64,000 bases of DNA from Pseudomonas saxonica (GTDB lineage: Bacteria; Pseudomonadota; Gammaproteobacteria; Pseudomonadales; Pseudomonadaceae), in NCBI RefSeq assembly GCF_007858365.1, contig NZ_VFIO01000005.1:1-64000 (forward strand). The letters are read 5' to 3'. The notes beneath the pieces were generated by a model. The model saw nothing but the letters and a program-made list of their open reading frames with translations. It was not told the origin of the DNA and searched no databases. Within the stretch, counting starts at the first letter, position 1. The number at the start of each line of letters is the position of its first letter. Shown here in pieces: positions 50,827 through 60,169 of this stretch. Position numbers and translations under genes: made by a program.

Positions 50827-50836
50827 CATGTGCTCC

Positions 50837-51655
50837 TTATTGACCCAGTTGTTCGGCCATTTCGGCCGAGCGGTGCGCAGCGGCACTCAATGCTTTTTCG
50901 ACCGTGGCGGCAAAGCCGTCGGCCTGGAATGATTTGATCGCCGCTTCAGTCGTGCCGCCCGGTGAGGCGACCTGGCGGCGCAATTCTGCGGCATCGACAT
51001 CGCTGTCAATGGCGATCTGTGCAGCGCCCAAGGCGGTGTGTTCGGCCAGTGTCTCAGCCATTTCGCGGGTCAGGCCAAGCTTCACGCCGGCTGCGGTCAT
51101 GGCTTCAATCAGCAGGAAGAAGTACGCCGGGCCACTGCCGGAGACGGCGGTTACAGCATCCAGTTGGACCTCTTCGTCGACCCAGAGCGCAATGCCGACG
51201 GCGCTCAGTAGTTGTTCAGCCTGCTGGCGTTGTTCAGCGGTGACATCGGCAGTGGCATATAGACCGCTAGCGCCTTTTCCCACTAGGGAAGGTGTGTTTG
51301 GCATGCAACGAACTACCGGTTGTTCACCGACCCAATTACGCAGGCTTGAGCACGTAATGCCTGCCGCCACGGAGATGATCAATTGGCCGGGCTTGAGGTT
51401 TGAACGCAAGGTTTGGCAAACGTCTTTCATGAGCTTGGGTTTAACCGAAAGCACAATGACGTCAGCGTCCTTGATCGCTTGCGCGTTATCGGCAAAGGCT
51501 TCAATACCGTGCTCAGCCGCTACTTTGGCGCGCGTCTCAGGGCTGGGTGCGCTGGCGCAGATCTGTGAGGTGCCAAACCCTTTGGCCAGCAGGCCGCCGA
51601 TCAGGCTGGAAGCCATGTTACCGGCCCCGATAAAGGCAATACGCGTTTTGCTCAT
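50837..51655 (-). CDS. proC: Pyrroline-5-carboxylate reductase
   Basis: Makes proline from pyrroline-5-carboxylate with NAD(P)H. A 272-residue protein with IAFIGAGNMASSLIGGLL at the N-terminus, VLSVKPKLMKDV, and the C-terminal family signature around SGSGPAYFFLLIEAM, with RRQVASPGGTTEAAI. Starts 33 bases after the yggS stop. Confidence 0.96.
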   Translation of the reverse strand: MSKTRIAFIGAGNMASSLIGGLLAKGFGTSQICASAPSPETRAKVAAEHGIEAFADNAQAIKDADVIVLSVKPKLMKDVCQTLRSNLKPGQLIISVAAGITCSSLRNWVGEQPVVRCMPNTPSLVGKGASGLYATADVTAEQRQQAEQLLSAVGIALWVDEEVQLDAVTAVSGSGPAYFFLLIEAMTAAGVKLGLTREMAETLAEHTALGAAQIAIDSDVDAAELRRQVASPGGTTEAAIKSFQADGFAATVEKALSAAAHRSAEMAEQLGQ

Positions 51656-51688
51656 TACAGATCCTTATAAAAATTGAGGTCGGTCTGC

Positions 51689-52375
51689 TCAGGCCTGACC
51701 GTAATCCCGGGCACCAAATAATGCAGTACCAATGCGCACCCATGTGGCCCCTTGGGCAATGGCTGACTCCAGGTCGTGGCTCATGCCCATGGAAAGTGTA
51801 TCGAGCCCCATGTTCAGGCTTTCTTGCAGTTGGCGAACGGTCGCGAAGGCAGCGTCCTGTGCCGCCCGGTCTTCGGTGGGCTCAGGAATCGCCATCAACC
51901 CGCGCAACTTCAAGCGGGGCAGTGCACTGATCGCGGCTGCCAGCGCAGGCAAGTCGTGTGGGGTGCAGCCGGATTTGCTGGCTTCACCGCTCACATTGAC
52001 CTGAATGCAAATGTTCAGCGGTGGCAGTTCTGCCGGGCGCTGTTCACTCAGGCGCTGGGCAATTTTCAAGCGGTCTACGGAATGCACCCACGCAAAATGC
52101 TCGGCGATCTCACGTGTCTTGTTCGATTGAATGGGGCCGATGAAGTGCCAACACAAGTGCAGATCGGCTAATTCGACCTGTTTGGCCCGGGCTTCTTGCA
52201 GGTAGTTCTCGCCAAAGTCGCGAAGACCGGCGGCATAGGCTTCACGTAGCGCAGCCGCGGGTTTGGTCTTGCTGACTGCGAGCAAGTGAATGCTGGTTAC
52301 ATCACGTTGCACAGCCAGTGCCGCGGCACGGATGCGAGCCTCAACTTCGGCAATGTTGTCAGCTATCGTGGACAT
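51689..52375 (-). CDS. YggS-family PLP homeostasis protein
   Basis: A 228-residue single-domain TIM-barrel protein binding pyridoxal phosphate, with the PLP-Lys in LLAVSKTKPAAALREAY, then FGENYLQEARAK, HFIGPIQSNKTREI and LSMGMSHDLESAIAQG. These proteins have no known enzymatic activity and control free PLP. First gene of yggS-proC-yggT-DUF167, divergent from pilT. Confidence 0.95.
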   Translation of the reverse strand: MSTIADNIAEVEARIRAAALAVQRDVTSIHLLAVSKTKPAAALREAYAAGLRDFGENYLQEARAKQVELADLHLCWHFIGPIQSNKTREIAEHFAWVHSVDRLKIAQRLSEQRPAELPPLNICIQVNVSGEASKSGCTPHDLPALAAAISALPRLKLRGLMAIPEPTEDRAAQDAAFATVRQLQESLNMGLDTLSMGMSHDLESAIAQGATWVRIGTALFGARDYGQA

Positions 52376-52432
52376 TCGTTTGAGCCCGCCGTTGTGAAAG
52401 TCTGCGGCATTCTACTGGAATTGGGAGGGCGG

Positions 52433-53431
52433 ATGGATATCGCCGAGTTGTTGCTGTCAGGTATCAAACTGGGGGCTTCGGATATACACCTGTCGGCGGG
52501 TGTGGTGCCGATGTTTCGGATTGATGGCGATATGCATCGCAGTGAATGGCCGGTGTTGCAGCCGGATCAGGTGCGTGCATTGATTCACAGCGTTATGAGT
52601 CAGGCTCAACGCACAGCCTTTGACTCCACGAATGAGGCAGATTTTGCCTACGAGCTAGTCGGGTTGGGGCGGTTTCGAGTCAATGCATTTGAACAGTTGC
52701 GAGGTGCGGCGGCCGTATTTCGCGCTATCGCTGCTGCGGTACCAAGCCTTGAATCGTTGGGCCTGAACGCATTTTTCGAGCGGTTGTGTCAGCAGCCGTC
52801 CGGCCTGGTACTGGTCACGGGCGCGACGGGGTCGGGCAAATCCACCACTTTGGCGGCGATGGTCGATTGCCTTAACCGAACGCGTCAGCAGCACATCCTG
52901 ACCATTGAAGACCCGATCGAGTTTATTCACGAGTCGTGTCAGTCCCTGATTAACCAGCGCGAGGTGTATCGCGATACCCACAGTTTTAGCGCCGCCCTGC
53001 GTTCGGCGTTGCGCGAAGACTCCGATGTGATTGTGCTGGGTGAAATGCGTGATCTGGAGACCGTCCGGCTGGCCTTGAGCGCCGCAGAAACCGGGCATTG
53101 GGTGTTCGCCACCTTGCACACGACGTCAGCGGCGAAGACCGTTGATCGAGTGGTCGAGGTGTTTCCAGCTGGCGAAAAGGCGCTGATTCGCACGATGTTG
53201 TCCGAGTCCTTGCAGGCCGTGATTTCACAGGCGCTGATCAAGAAAGTCGGCGGTGGACGGGTGGCGGTTCACGAAACCATGCTGGCGACGCCGGCGATTC
53301 GGAATCTGATTCGGGAAAACAAGACAGGGCAGATGGTGTCAGCCATCCAGACCGGTGCAGCGTTTGGCATGCAGACGCTGGAGATGAGCCTGAACAGGCT
53401 GGTAGAGAAGGGGTGGGTAGAACGTATGTAG
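52433..53431 (+). CDS. pilT: Type IV pilus retraction ATPase PilT
   Basis: A 332-residue hexameric ATPase that powers pilus retraction. The frame is open back to 52286, but MDIAELLLSGIKLGASDIHL at 52433 is the standard start. It has an N-terminal PAS-like domain, Walker A TGATGSGKSTTLAAM, Asp box and Walker B DSDVIVLGEMRDLE, and His box GHWVFATLHTTSAAKTVDR. It is slightly shorter than the P. aeruginosa protein, and no pilU follows it. Divergent from yggS; ends in a REP-like palindrome. Confidence 0.93.
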   Translation: MDIAELLLSGIKLGASDIHLSAGVVPMFRIDGDMHRSEWPVLQPDQVRALIHSVMSQAQRTAFDSTNEADFAYELVGLGRFRVNAFEQLRGAAAVFRAIAAAVPSLESLGLNAFFERLCQQPSGLVLVTGATGSGKSTTLAAMVDCLNRTRQQHILTIEDPIEFIHESCQSLINQREVYRDTHSFSAALRSALREDSDVIVLGEMRDLETVRLALSAAETGHWVFATLHTTSAAKTVDRVVEVFPAGEKALIRTMLSESLQAVISQALIKKVGGGRVAVHETMLATPAIRNLIRENKTGQMVSAIQTGAAFGMQTLEMSLNRLVEKGWVERM

Positions 53432-53517
53432 TCGCTGCTGCAGGCTGCGATGGGCCGCGTAGCGGCCCTCTACAGGCTGAAGGGCTTCAGGCCCTTGTCG
53501 CAGCGTTCAGCAGCGAC
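53431..53517. repeat. REP-like long palindrome between convergent pilT and NlpC/P60 gene
   Basis: Outer arms GTCGCTGCTG-CAGGCTGCGA and TCGCAGCGTTCAGCAGCGAC enclose two small hairpins, GGGCCGCGTAGCGGCCC and GGCTGAAGGGCTTCAGGCCC-like. It starts on the last base of the pilT stop. Confidence 0.75.
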
Positions 53518-53524
53518 TGCAGGT

Positions 53525-54184
53525 TTAGCGTTGAACGACCTGCAAGTTGGCTTTTTCTTTCGGCAGGACGCGCTTTGCAACTACGTAGTGGCTCTGCCAA
53601 TACGGTTTTTTGAGGGTGTCGATGGTCACCGATTTGCCACGGCGGGGTGCGTGAATAAAGCGGTCGTTGCCCAGGTAGATGGCGACGTGGTTGACCCTGC
53701 GGCTTTTGATGTTGAAGAACAGCAAGTCACCAGGTTTCAGATCCTTGCGCTCGACCTTTTGCCCGTGGCCGCTGGCCATTTCGCTGGAGGTGCGAGGCAG
53801 ATCAACCGCAGCTACATCATTAAAGGCGTATTTGACCAGCCCGCTGCAGTCGAACCCTTTACTTGGGCTGCTGCCGCCCCAACGATACGGGGTGCCCAAC
53901 ACATTTACAGCGCGGCTCAGGACCGTGCTGCTTTGCTTGTTGGCAGCCGCCAGTGAAGCCGTCGCTATTTTGCCGGGGGCTTTGCGATGGGCTTTACTGG
54001 ACGCAGGACGTGCTACGGTTTTAACCGTTGTCTTGCTGTTGGTGGCAACAAAAGCAGCACTCGCAGATGATTTTGCGGTGTAGCCAGTGAAGCCAGAAGG
54101 AAGATGTTGCTCACGATTGGTGGCGTGGGCGGCCAGTGGCATTAATAGGCAAATAGTTAGCCATGTCTTGAATATAGGACGCAT
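53525..54184 (-). CDS. NlpC/P60-family (C40) peptidoglycan endopeptidase
   Basis: A 219-residue secreted protein with a signal peptide (MRPIFKTWLTICLLMPLAAHA), a low-complexity Ala/Ser/Lys linker to about residue 90, and a C-terminal NlpC/P60 domain. The catalytic Cys is in KGFDCSGLVKYAF, and His in NHVAIYLGNDRFIHAP. It probably cleaves peptide crosslinks in the cell wall. A single gene, convergent with pilT. Confidence 0.92.
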   Translation of the reverse strand: MRPIFKTWLTICLLMPLAAHATNREQHLPSGFTGYTAKSSASAAFVATNSKTTVKTVARPASSKAHRKAPGKIATASLAAANKQSSTVLSRAVNVLGTPYRWGGSSPSKGFDCSGLVKYAFNDVAAVDLPRTSSEMASGHGQKVERKDLKPGDLLFFNIKSRRVNHVAIYLGNDRFIHAPRRGKSVTIDTLKKPYWQSHYVVAKRVLPKEKANLQVVQR

Positions 54185-54436
54185 TCGGCAGGGCTCGATG
54201 GTGGTTAGCGCGAAACTTTATAACAGCTTTTTTGTCCTTTCTCAGTCCGTTTGTCGATTGGACTTGGGGGTCAAAAAACGCGACAGAGGTGACAAACTGT
54301 CACCCAACTGCTGTGCAGGTCAGGTGTGACAAGGCTTTGCGCCAAATCTTGTAAGACACTTTTACCTGTTGCGCGACAGTAAAAAAGTCACAAAAAACTT
54401 CAGTATTTTTTTCTATCGACGGCAAAGAGGGTATTT

Positions 54437-54841
54437 ATGAGCGGCTATCGAGAAGATACGCACAGCAAAGTAATGGGTTATTTGCTGTGGATATTTGGTT
54501 TTCTGGGGGCACATCGTTTCTATTACGGCAAGCCGGTGACCGGGACGATCTGGTTTTTTACATTGGGCTTGCTGGGAATCGGCTGGGTGATCGACTTTTT
54601 CTTGATCCCGAGCATGGACCGTGAAGCTGACTTGCGGTTTACCTCTGGTGATACGGACTACAGCGTTGCCTGGATTCTGTTGACGTTTCTCGGGGTATTT
54701 GGCGTGCACCGCATGTACATGGGCAAGTGGATCACGGGGCTGATCTACCTGTTCACTGGCGGTTTGTTCTTGATTGGTATTCTTTATGACTTCTGGACGT
54801 TGAACGAACAGATTTCGATCAAGAATGCAGAGCGGCGGTAG
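54437..54841 (+). CDS. TM2-domain protein (NINE family)
   Basis: A 134-residue inner-membrane protein with two TM2 units. The first has LLWIFGFLGAHRFYYGKPVT followed by TIWFFTLGLLGIGWVIDFFL; the second has ILLTFLGVFGVHRMYMGKW followed by LIYLFTGGLFLIGILYDFW. Each contains the G-x-H-R-x-Y turn. TM2 proteins are widespread, without a settled function. The start ATG 54437 is preceded by GAGGG. It stands alone between two noncoding stretches. Confidence 0.9.
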   Translation: MSGYREDTHSKVMGYLLWIFGFLGAHRFYYGKPVTGTIWFFTLGLLGIGWVIDFFLIPSMDREADLRFTSGDTDYSVAWILLTFLGVFGVHRMYMGKWITGLIYLFTGGLFLIGILYDFWTLNEQISIKNAERR

Positions 54842-54854
54842 ATCAAAGTCAAAA

Positions 54855-55224
54855 GCCCCTCACCCTAGCCCTCTCCCGGAGGGAGAGGGGACTAAAAGCT
54901 ACAGCAGGTCTTCGCAACGCCATAGATCAAGCCCCTCTCCCGGAGGGAGGCGGGACTAAAAGCAACAGCAGATCTTCGCCACGCCATGGATCAAGCCCCC
55001 TTTTCCAGAGGGAGAGGGGACTAAAAGCAACAGCAGGTCTTCGCAACGTCATAGATCAAGCCTCCTTTCCCGGGGGAGAGGGGACTAAAAGCAACAGCAG
55101 ATCTTCGCCACGCCATGGATCAAGCCCCCTTTCCCGGAGGGAGAGGGGACTAAAAGCTACAGCAGGTCTTCGCAACGCCACAAATCAAGCTCCCTCTCCC
55201 CCTGGGAGAGGGTTGGGGTGAGGG
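54855..55224. repeat. CT-rich palindrome array, 64-65 bp tandem units, between convergent TM2 gene and pyrC'
   Basis: Five units (AGCAG-A/G-TCTTCGC at 54903, 54967, 55032, 55096, 55161) alternate between two subtypes, GGTCTTCGCAACG and GATCTTCGCCACG, in the order A-B-A-B-A. They are separated by CT-rich palindromes and bounded by the same inverted ends as the 42019 array (GCCCCTCACCCTAGCCCTCT / GGGAGAGGGTTGGGGTGAGG). It fills the 388-base gap; no gene is seen in it. Confidence 0.88.
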
Positions 55225-55229
55225 TGCTC

Positions 55230-56501
55230 TTAGCCTTCGTAGCTGATCCGGCCGTCGACCAACGTGTAACGCACTGCACTCGGCAGGCAATGGCCCAGGA
55301 ACGGGCAATTCTCGCCTTTGGACAGCCATTTCTCGCCCGCCACGGTCGACGACGCCGGGTCAAACAACACCAGGTCCGCGGGTGAACCTACGCCCAACCG
55401 ACCCGCAGGCAAACGCAACGCATCAGCCGGGCCCGCACTCAGTCGTGCCAGCAAGGTGGGCAAATCGAGCAAGCCGTCTTCCACCAGGGTCATTGCCAGT
55501 GGCAGCAGTAACTCAACGCCACTCATGCCTGGCTCGGTTGCACCGAATGGCGCCAGCTTGGCATCACGCTCGTGCGGCTGATGATGGCTGGAGATGGCTT
55601 GCACCACTCCCGATTTCACCGCCTCACGCAAACCGTCGCGGTCTGCACGAGTGCGCAGCGGCGGTTGCACGTGGTACACGCTGGAAAAATCCACCAGCGC
55701 TTCATCCGTCAGAATTAATTGATACAGCGCCACGTCAGCCGTGACTTTCAGCCCACGCGCCTGAGCCTGAGCAATCAGTTCTACACCGCGCGCACTGGTC
55801 AGTTGGCTGAAATGCGCACGCACGCCGCTTTGCTCTACCAGCAACAAATCACGCGCCAACGCCACGGTTTCAGCCGTTTCCGGAATGCCCGGCAAACCAC
55901 GGAAAGCCGCCATCGGGCCGTCATGTGCCAAACCACCTTCAGCCAGGTCGCGATCCTGTGAGTGAAAAATCACCGTCAGATCAAAGGTGGCCGCGTATTC
56001 CAATGCCCGGCACAGGGTGCGTGCATTGGTGAAGCTGTTTAGGCCGTTGCCAAACGCTACGCAACCCGCATCGCGCAGGGCAATCAACTCGGCCAGTTGC
56101 TCACCTTCCAGGCCTTTGCTCAGTGCGCCAATGGGGAACACTTTGCAGTTACCGGCCTCACGGGCGCGGTCAAGGATCAGCTCGGCCACGGCGGAGGTGT
56201 CCAGCACCGGCTTGGTGTGAGGGGGGCAGCACAGGCTGGTCACGCCGCCGGCGGCAGCGGCACGGGTTTCGCTGGCGATGGTGCCTTTGCGGCTGTAACC
56301 CGGCTCGCGCAAAGCGACATTCAGGTCGACCAGCCCCGGTGCAGCCACAAGGCCTTTGGCGTCGATGGTTTGGGTTGGGCTGAAACCGGCTGGTGCAGCG
56401 CCAACAGCAACAATTTTGCCCGCTTCCAGATGCAGGTCAGTCACTTGATCCAGTTGACTGCTGGGGTCAATGACGCGGGCGCCGAGAATGCTGAGCTTCA
56501 C
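55230..56501 (-). CDS. pyrC: Non-catalytic dihydroorotase homologue PyrC' (aspartate transcarbamoylase partner)
   Basis: A 423-residue dihydroorotase-fold protein. The metal motif of active enzymes (DxHxHxR) reads [11 protein letters not shown] here, so both His ligands are lost, and further metal ligands are also unclear. In Pseudomonas such a PyrC' (also called pyrX or pyrC2) is inactive and holds PyrB in a dodecamer, while a separate pyrC supplies the activity. The ATG overlaps the pyrB stop (ATGA), consistent with stoichiometric synthesis. Confidence 0.93.
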   Translation of the reverse strand: MKLSILGARVIDPSSQLDQVTDLHLEAGKIVAVGAAPAGFSPTQTIDAKGLVAAPGLVDLNVALREPGYSRKGTIASETRAAAAGGVTSLCCPPHTKPVLDTSAVAELILDRAREAGNCKVFPIGALSKGLEGEQLAELIALRDAGCVAFGNGLNSFTNARTLCRALEYAATFDLTVIFHSQDRDLAEGGLAHDGPMAAFRGLPGIPETAETVALARDLLLVEQSGVRAHFSQLTSARGVELIAQAQARGLKVTADVALYQLILTDEALVDFSSVYHVQPPLRTRADRDGLREAVKSGVVQAISSHHQPHERDAKLAPFGATEPGMSGVELLLPLAMTLVEDGLLDLPTLLARLSAGPADALRLPAGRLGVGSPADLVLFDPASSTVAGEKWLSKGENCPFLGHCLPSAVRYTLVDGRISYEG

Positions 56502-57502
56502 TGTGCTTTCTCCTGTTCGAATTGACGCTGGGCCGTTTGCCCGCTCATGGTCATGGACAAGACCGCCATGCGCACGGCGATACCGTAGGTCACTTGGTTG
56601 AGGATGACCGAGTGCGGGCCGTCGGCCACCGCCGATTCAATTTCCACGCCCCGGTTGATCGGGCCGGGGTGCATCACGATGCAGTCCGGCTTGGCGCCGG
56701 CCAGCCGTGCGGTGGTCAGGCCGAACAGGCGATAGAACTCACCTTCGCTCGGCAGCAGGCCACCGGACATGCGCTCGCGTTGCAGGCGCAGCATGATCAC
56801 CACGTCGACGTCTTTCAGGCCTTCGGTCATGTCGGTGTAGACCTTCACGCCGTATTGCTCGATGCCGATGGGCAGCAAGGTTTTCGGTGCGATGACGCGA
56901 ATGTCCTTACAGCCCAGGGTCTTGAGCGCAATCATGTTCGAGCGCGCCACACGCGAGTGCAGAATATCCCCGACGATGGCGACTGACAGGTTTTCAAAGC
57001 CGCCCTTGTGACGACGAATGGTCAGCATGTCGAGCATGCCCTGGGTCGGATGCGCGTGACGTCCGTCGCCGCCGTTGATGATCGCCACCTGCGGGCACAC
57101 GTGTTCGGCAATGAAGTGCGCGGCGCCGGAGTCGCCGTGGCGCACCACGAACATGTCGGCAGCCATCGCTTCAAGGTTGCGCAGGGTGTCGAGCAGGGTT
57201 TCACCCTTGCTCGCCGACGACGTGGACACATTGAGTGTGATTACGTCAGCGGACAGCCGCTGGGCCGCCATCTCAAAGGTCGTGCGGGTGCGCGTGGAGT
57301 TTTCGAAGAACACATTGCACACGGTCTTGCCGCGCAACAACGGTACTTTTTTCACCGCTCTTGCGCCGACTTCAAGAAACGAGTCGGCAGTGTCGAGGAT
57401 TTCTGTCAGCAGTTCGCGGGACAGGCCGTCGAGCGACAGAAAGTGGCGCAACTGGCCCTGATCATTGAGCTGCAGCGGGCGCTTGGCGTCTGTAGGCGTC
57501 AT
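56498..57502 (-). CDS. pyrB: Aspartate carbamoyltransferase catalytic subunit
   Basis: First committed step of pyrimidine synthesis, joining carbamoyl phosphate and aspartate. It has 334 residues, with the carbamoyl-phosphate site [37 protein letters not shown], and [12 protein letters not shown] near the C-terminus. The longer N-terminus compared with the E. coli chain is typical of Pseudomonas ATCase. It is sandwiched between pyrR (12 bases upstream) and pyrC' (4-base overlap). Confidence 0.97.
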   Translation of the reverse strand: MTPTDAKRPLQLNDQGQLRHFLSLDGLSRELLTEILDTADSFLEVGARAVKKVPLLRGKTVCNVFFENSTRTRTTFEMAAQRLSADVITLNVSTSSASKGETLLDTLRNLEAMAADMFVVRHGDSGAAHFIAEHVCPQVAIINGGDGRHAHPTQGMLDMLTIRRHKGGFENLSVAIVGDILHSRVARSNMIALKTLGCKDIRVIAPKTLLPIGIEQYGVKVYTDMTEGLKDVDVVIMLRLQRERMSGGLLPSEGEFYRLFGLTTARLAGAKPDCIVMHPGPINRGVEIESAVADGPHSVILNQVTYGIAVRMAVLSMTMSGQTAQRQFEQEKAQ

Positions 57503-57514
57503 CGCAATGGTCTC

Positions 57515-58033
57515 TTATTGGGCAGGGTTTACGGATGAATCTTGCAGTTCCAGAGTCAGCGGCGCGGGGCCGGACAATTTGATCCGCTCGTTCGGTTTGA
57601 GTGGCAATGTCGCGCCCACGACGTCCGGGCGAATCGGCAATTCAGCAGCGTCCAGGTCCAGCAGGCTGACAAGCGTTACGCTGGCCGGACGACCATAGTC
57701 GAATAATTCGTTGAGTGCGGCGCGAATGGTACGGCCGCTCATCAGCACGTCGTCGATCAGCACCAGGTGCTGGCCGTCAATTTCGAAAGGCAGATCGGAG
57801 GGACGTACTTGCGGGTGCAGGCCGTTCTGGCTGAAGTCGTCGCGGTAAAACGACACGTCCAACGTGCCCAGTGGTGCATCGCTGTTCAGGGCGCGCAGCA
57901 GCGCTTGAGCCACCCAGATGCCGCCGGTGCGAATGCCGATAAAGCGCGGTTCGGTGATGTTGCGACGGGCCAGATGGGCTTTGAGATCAAGCGCCATCTG
58001 AGCGATCAGTTCAGTCGGGACAGGCAGGATCAT
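57515..58033 (-). CDS. pyrR: PyrR bifunctional regulator / uracil phosphoribosyltransferase
   Basis: A 172-residue phosphoribosyltransferase-fold protein with the PRPP loop [20 protein letters not shown] and an [24 protein letters not shown] substrate region. In Bacillus PyrR binds mRNA to control attenuation. In Pseudomonas it heads the pyrRBC' operon, and its regulatory mode differs and is less clear. I see no obvious attenuator upstream by eye. Confidence 0.94.
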   Translation of the reverse strand: MILPVPTELIAQMALDLKAHLARRNITEPRFIGIRTGGIWVAQALLRALNSDAPLGTLDVSFYRDDFSQNGLHPQVRPSDLPFEIDGQHLVLIDDVLMSGRTIRAALNELFDYGRPASVTLVSLLDLDAAELPIRPDVVGATLPLKPNERIKLSGPAPLTLELQDSSVNPAQ

Positions 58034-58122
58034 AGTGGCTCCTTAAACGCTGCGCGCGGCAAAACCGGCCGCGGCGGGCGCAAACAATGGATCGCGTCAT
58101 AATTACAAACGCAGTATCAGGC

Positions 58123-58557
58123 TCAAGATTCAGCCGGGTGCTCGTCGAGCCAGCCTTGCAACACCAACTTGGCGGCAATGGCATCGACGGGGTTATCGCG
58201 GTAACTGCCTCGCTGGCCGCCCTGTGCCCGGCGTTCGCCTTTGGCCTCGAAGGTGGTCAAGCGTTCGTCATGGGTAAACACGGGCAGATTGAAACGGCCA
58301 TTGAGGCGGTTGGCAAACTTTTGCGCACGGGCGCAGAACTCGCTCGGTGTGCCGTCCATGTTCAAGGGCATACCCACGACCAACGCGTCGGGCTGCCACT
58401 CTTTGATCAGCTTTTCGATCTCTTCCCATTTGGGAATGCCGTTTTCGGCTTTCAGGTTGCACAACTCGCGTGCCTGGCCGGTGATCATCTGGCCGACAGC
58501 AACACCAATGGAGCGTGTGCCGTAGTCAAAACCCAGCAGTAAACGAAGGCTGGCCAT
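58123..58557 (-). CDS. ruvX: Holliday junction resolvase-like protein RuvX (YqgF)
   Basis: A 144-residue RNase H-fold protein with the N-terminal acidic motif LLGFDYGTRSIGVAVGQ and a late VYRDNPVDAIAAKL-like Asp. It is essential in many bacteria, and current evidence favours a role in 16S rRNA 5' processing over DNA junction resolution. The ATG shares one base with the yqgE stop (TGATG), the conserved yqgE-yqgF pair. Confidence 0.95.
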   Translation of the reverse strand: MASLRLLLGFDYGTRSIGVAVGQMITGQARELCNLKAENGIPKWEEIEKLIKEWQPDALVVGMPLNMDGTPSEFCARAQKFANRLNGRFNLPVFTHDERLTTFEAKGERRAQGGQRGSYRDNPVDAIAAKLVLQGWLDEHPAES

Positions 58558-59129
58558 CAGGAGTGGCCTGCTTGACGGGTTAACAAATTGAGATCGACTC
58601 CGAGATGTTTGGCGGCAGCGTCAAGGCGCAGTTCGCAGGGTGTTTCAAAGAGGATATGCGCTGCGTACGGGCAGGTTAGCCACGCGTTGTCGGCGAGTTC
58701 GGCTTCTAGCTGGCCGGCGTCCCACCCGGCATAGCCCAGGCAAATAAGGCTGCGTTGCGGGCCGTGGCCGTCAGCAATGCTGGACAGCACATCGGCCGAG
58801 GTGCTGAGGGCCAGTCCGTCTTCAAGCTCGACGGTTGCATCAAATGCTTGGCCGGCAGGATGCAGCACAAAGCCCCGATCAACCATCACCGGCCCGCCGA
58901 CGTAGATCGGTACATGCTGGCATAAAGGCGAAGGTGTTTTGTCCGGGCGCAGTTGCTCCAGAATATCGGCCAGCGTGAGGTCTGAAGGCCGGTTGATCAC
59001 CAGCCCCATCGCCCCATTGGCAGTGTGCTCGACGATGTAGGTCAAGGTCTGGGCAAAGTCCGGATCGTCCAAGTGCGGCATGGCGATCAGAAATTGGTGC
59101 TTGAGGTAAGTCGGGGCGTGGTTTTTCAT
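58557..59129 (-). CDS. algH: YqgE/AlgH family protein
   Basis: A 190-residue protein from MKNHAPTYLKHQFLIAMP; the 12-codon extension to 59165 is unlikely. The DUF179/AlgH core is clear: GAMGLVINRPSDLTLADILE, VYVGGPV (as IYVGGPVMVDRGFVLH) and CLGYAGWDAGQLEAEL. It was named for an effect on alginate in P. aeruginosa; the biochemical function is unknown. Translated with ruvX. Confidence 0.93.
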   Translation of the reverse strand: MKNHAPTYLKHQFLIAMPHLDDPDFAQTLTYIVEHTANGAMGLVINRPSDLTLADILEQLRPDKTPSPLCQHVPIYVGGPVMVDRGFVLHPAGQAFDATVELEDGLALSTSADVLSSIADGHGPQRSLICLGYAGWDAGQLEAELADNAWLTCPYAAHILFETPCELRLDAAAKHLGVDLNLLTRQAGHS

Positions 59130-59192
59130 GAGCCTTAGTGTGGCGCTGGCAGCGTGAACTGACAAGTTGGCGGATGATAAAAGCCTTGTCTG

Positions 59193-60092
59193 CTAATTAC
59201 TCGATAACCGGTCGCCCTGGGTAAACTTCCAGGTGCGGATAATCTCCAGCCGGTCTATGTCTGCCAGGTCGCCGGTGAACGGCGCAAATGGTGCTGCCAG
59301 CCTGACGATGCGTTGTGCGGCTTGATCCAGTAGCGGTTGCCCGGAGGACTCAAGCACCAGCACTTCGTGCAGCGAGCCGTCGCGATTGATCGACACCAGC
59401 AACCGCAGGGTGCCGTAGATTTTCTCGCGACGTGCCTGTTCCGGGTAGTTCAGGTTGCCGATACGTTCGATTTTCTTGCGCCAGTCCTCTTTGTACCAGG
59501 CACCTTTGTCGCGCATGGTTGAGGCTGCACTCATGCGGTAAATCTTGGGGCGCTTGGCATAGAGCTGCTGGTCATTGGCCAGTTCGGCTTCGAGGCTGGA
59601 AATCTCGCTGGACAGTTGAGAACTGTCAAACGTGGGAATGTTGGCTTTGGGCGCCGCTTCGGTTTTGACCTTGTGCGGTTCGCTGGCGGCTTTTTTCGGC
59701 TTGGGGGCCACGGTGGTCACTGACGGCTTGGGCGCGGCCTGGGGTTGCTCAGGCTTGGCTGCCGGGGGCGGCGTGACCTTTTTCACGGTGTTGTCCTGGA
59801 ACGGCGCAACTTCGGTGGTTTTAGGCACCGCTTTCTTGTCCAGAGTGCCGCTGCCTTGCTGATTGTCCTGGGCCAGAAAGTCAGCTTTTTCCGGGGCTTT
59901 GTCGCTTTTAAAGGTCGAGAGGGTGATTTCCAGGGTTTTGCTGATCTGTTTAGGCTCGCTCATGCTGAAGCCCACTCCCAGAAGCACGGCGATGTGAATC
60001 AGCGCCGCGACAAACAGGGTAAAACCCAGTCGGTCAGCTGCGCGCACGCCGCTTTGGCTCAGTTCAGGGGGCAGGTCGCTGGGGAGTGTCAT
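59193..60092 (-). CDS. tonB: TonB-family protein (TonB3-like)
   Basis: A 299-residue protein with a single N-terminal membrane helix (FTLFVAALIHIAVLLGVGF), a long Lys/Pro/Ala-rich periplasmic linker (residues about 60-150) and a C-terminal TonB domain (YPEQARREKIYGTLRLLVSI, then VLVLESSGQPLLDQAA). It lacks neighbouring exbB/exbD. The location before gshB-pilG matches PA0406 (tonB3), which in P. aeruginosa is linked to twitching motility rather than iron uptake. Confidence 0.92.
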   Translation of the reverse strand: MTLPSDLPPELSQSGVRAADRLGFTLFVAALIHIAVLLGVGFSMSEPKQISKTLEITLSTFKSDKAPEKADFLAQDNQQGSGTLDKKAVPKTTEVAPFQDNTVKKVTPPPAAKPEQPQAAPKPSVTTVAPKPKKAASEPHKVKTEAAPKANIPTFDSSQLSSEISSLEAELANDQQLYAKRPKIYRMSAASTMRDKGAWYKEDWRKKIERIGNLNYPEQARREKIYGTLRLLVSINRDGSLHEVLVLESSGQPLLDQAAQRIVRLAAPFAPFTGDLADIDRLEIIRTWKFTQGDRLSSN

Positions 60093-60169
60093 AACAGAAA
60101 GACCAACATCGCGTTGTTCACGGGTTGCGCATGATAGCGCAATGTTGGTCCTGTTCTTACGTGTGCAGA

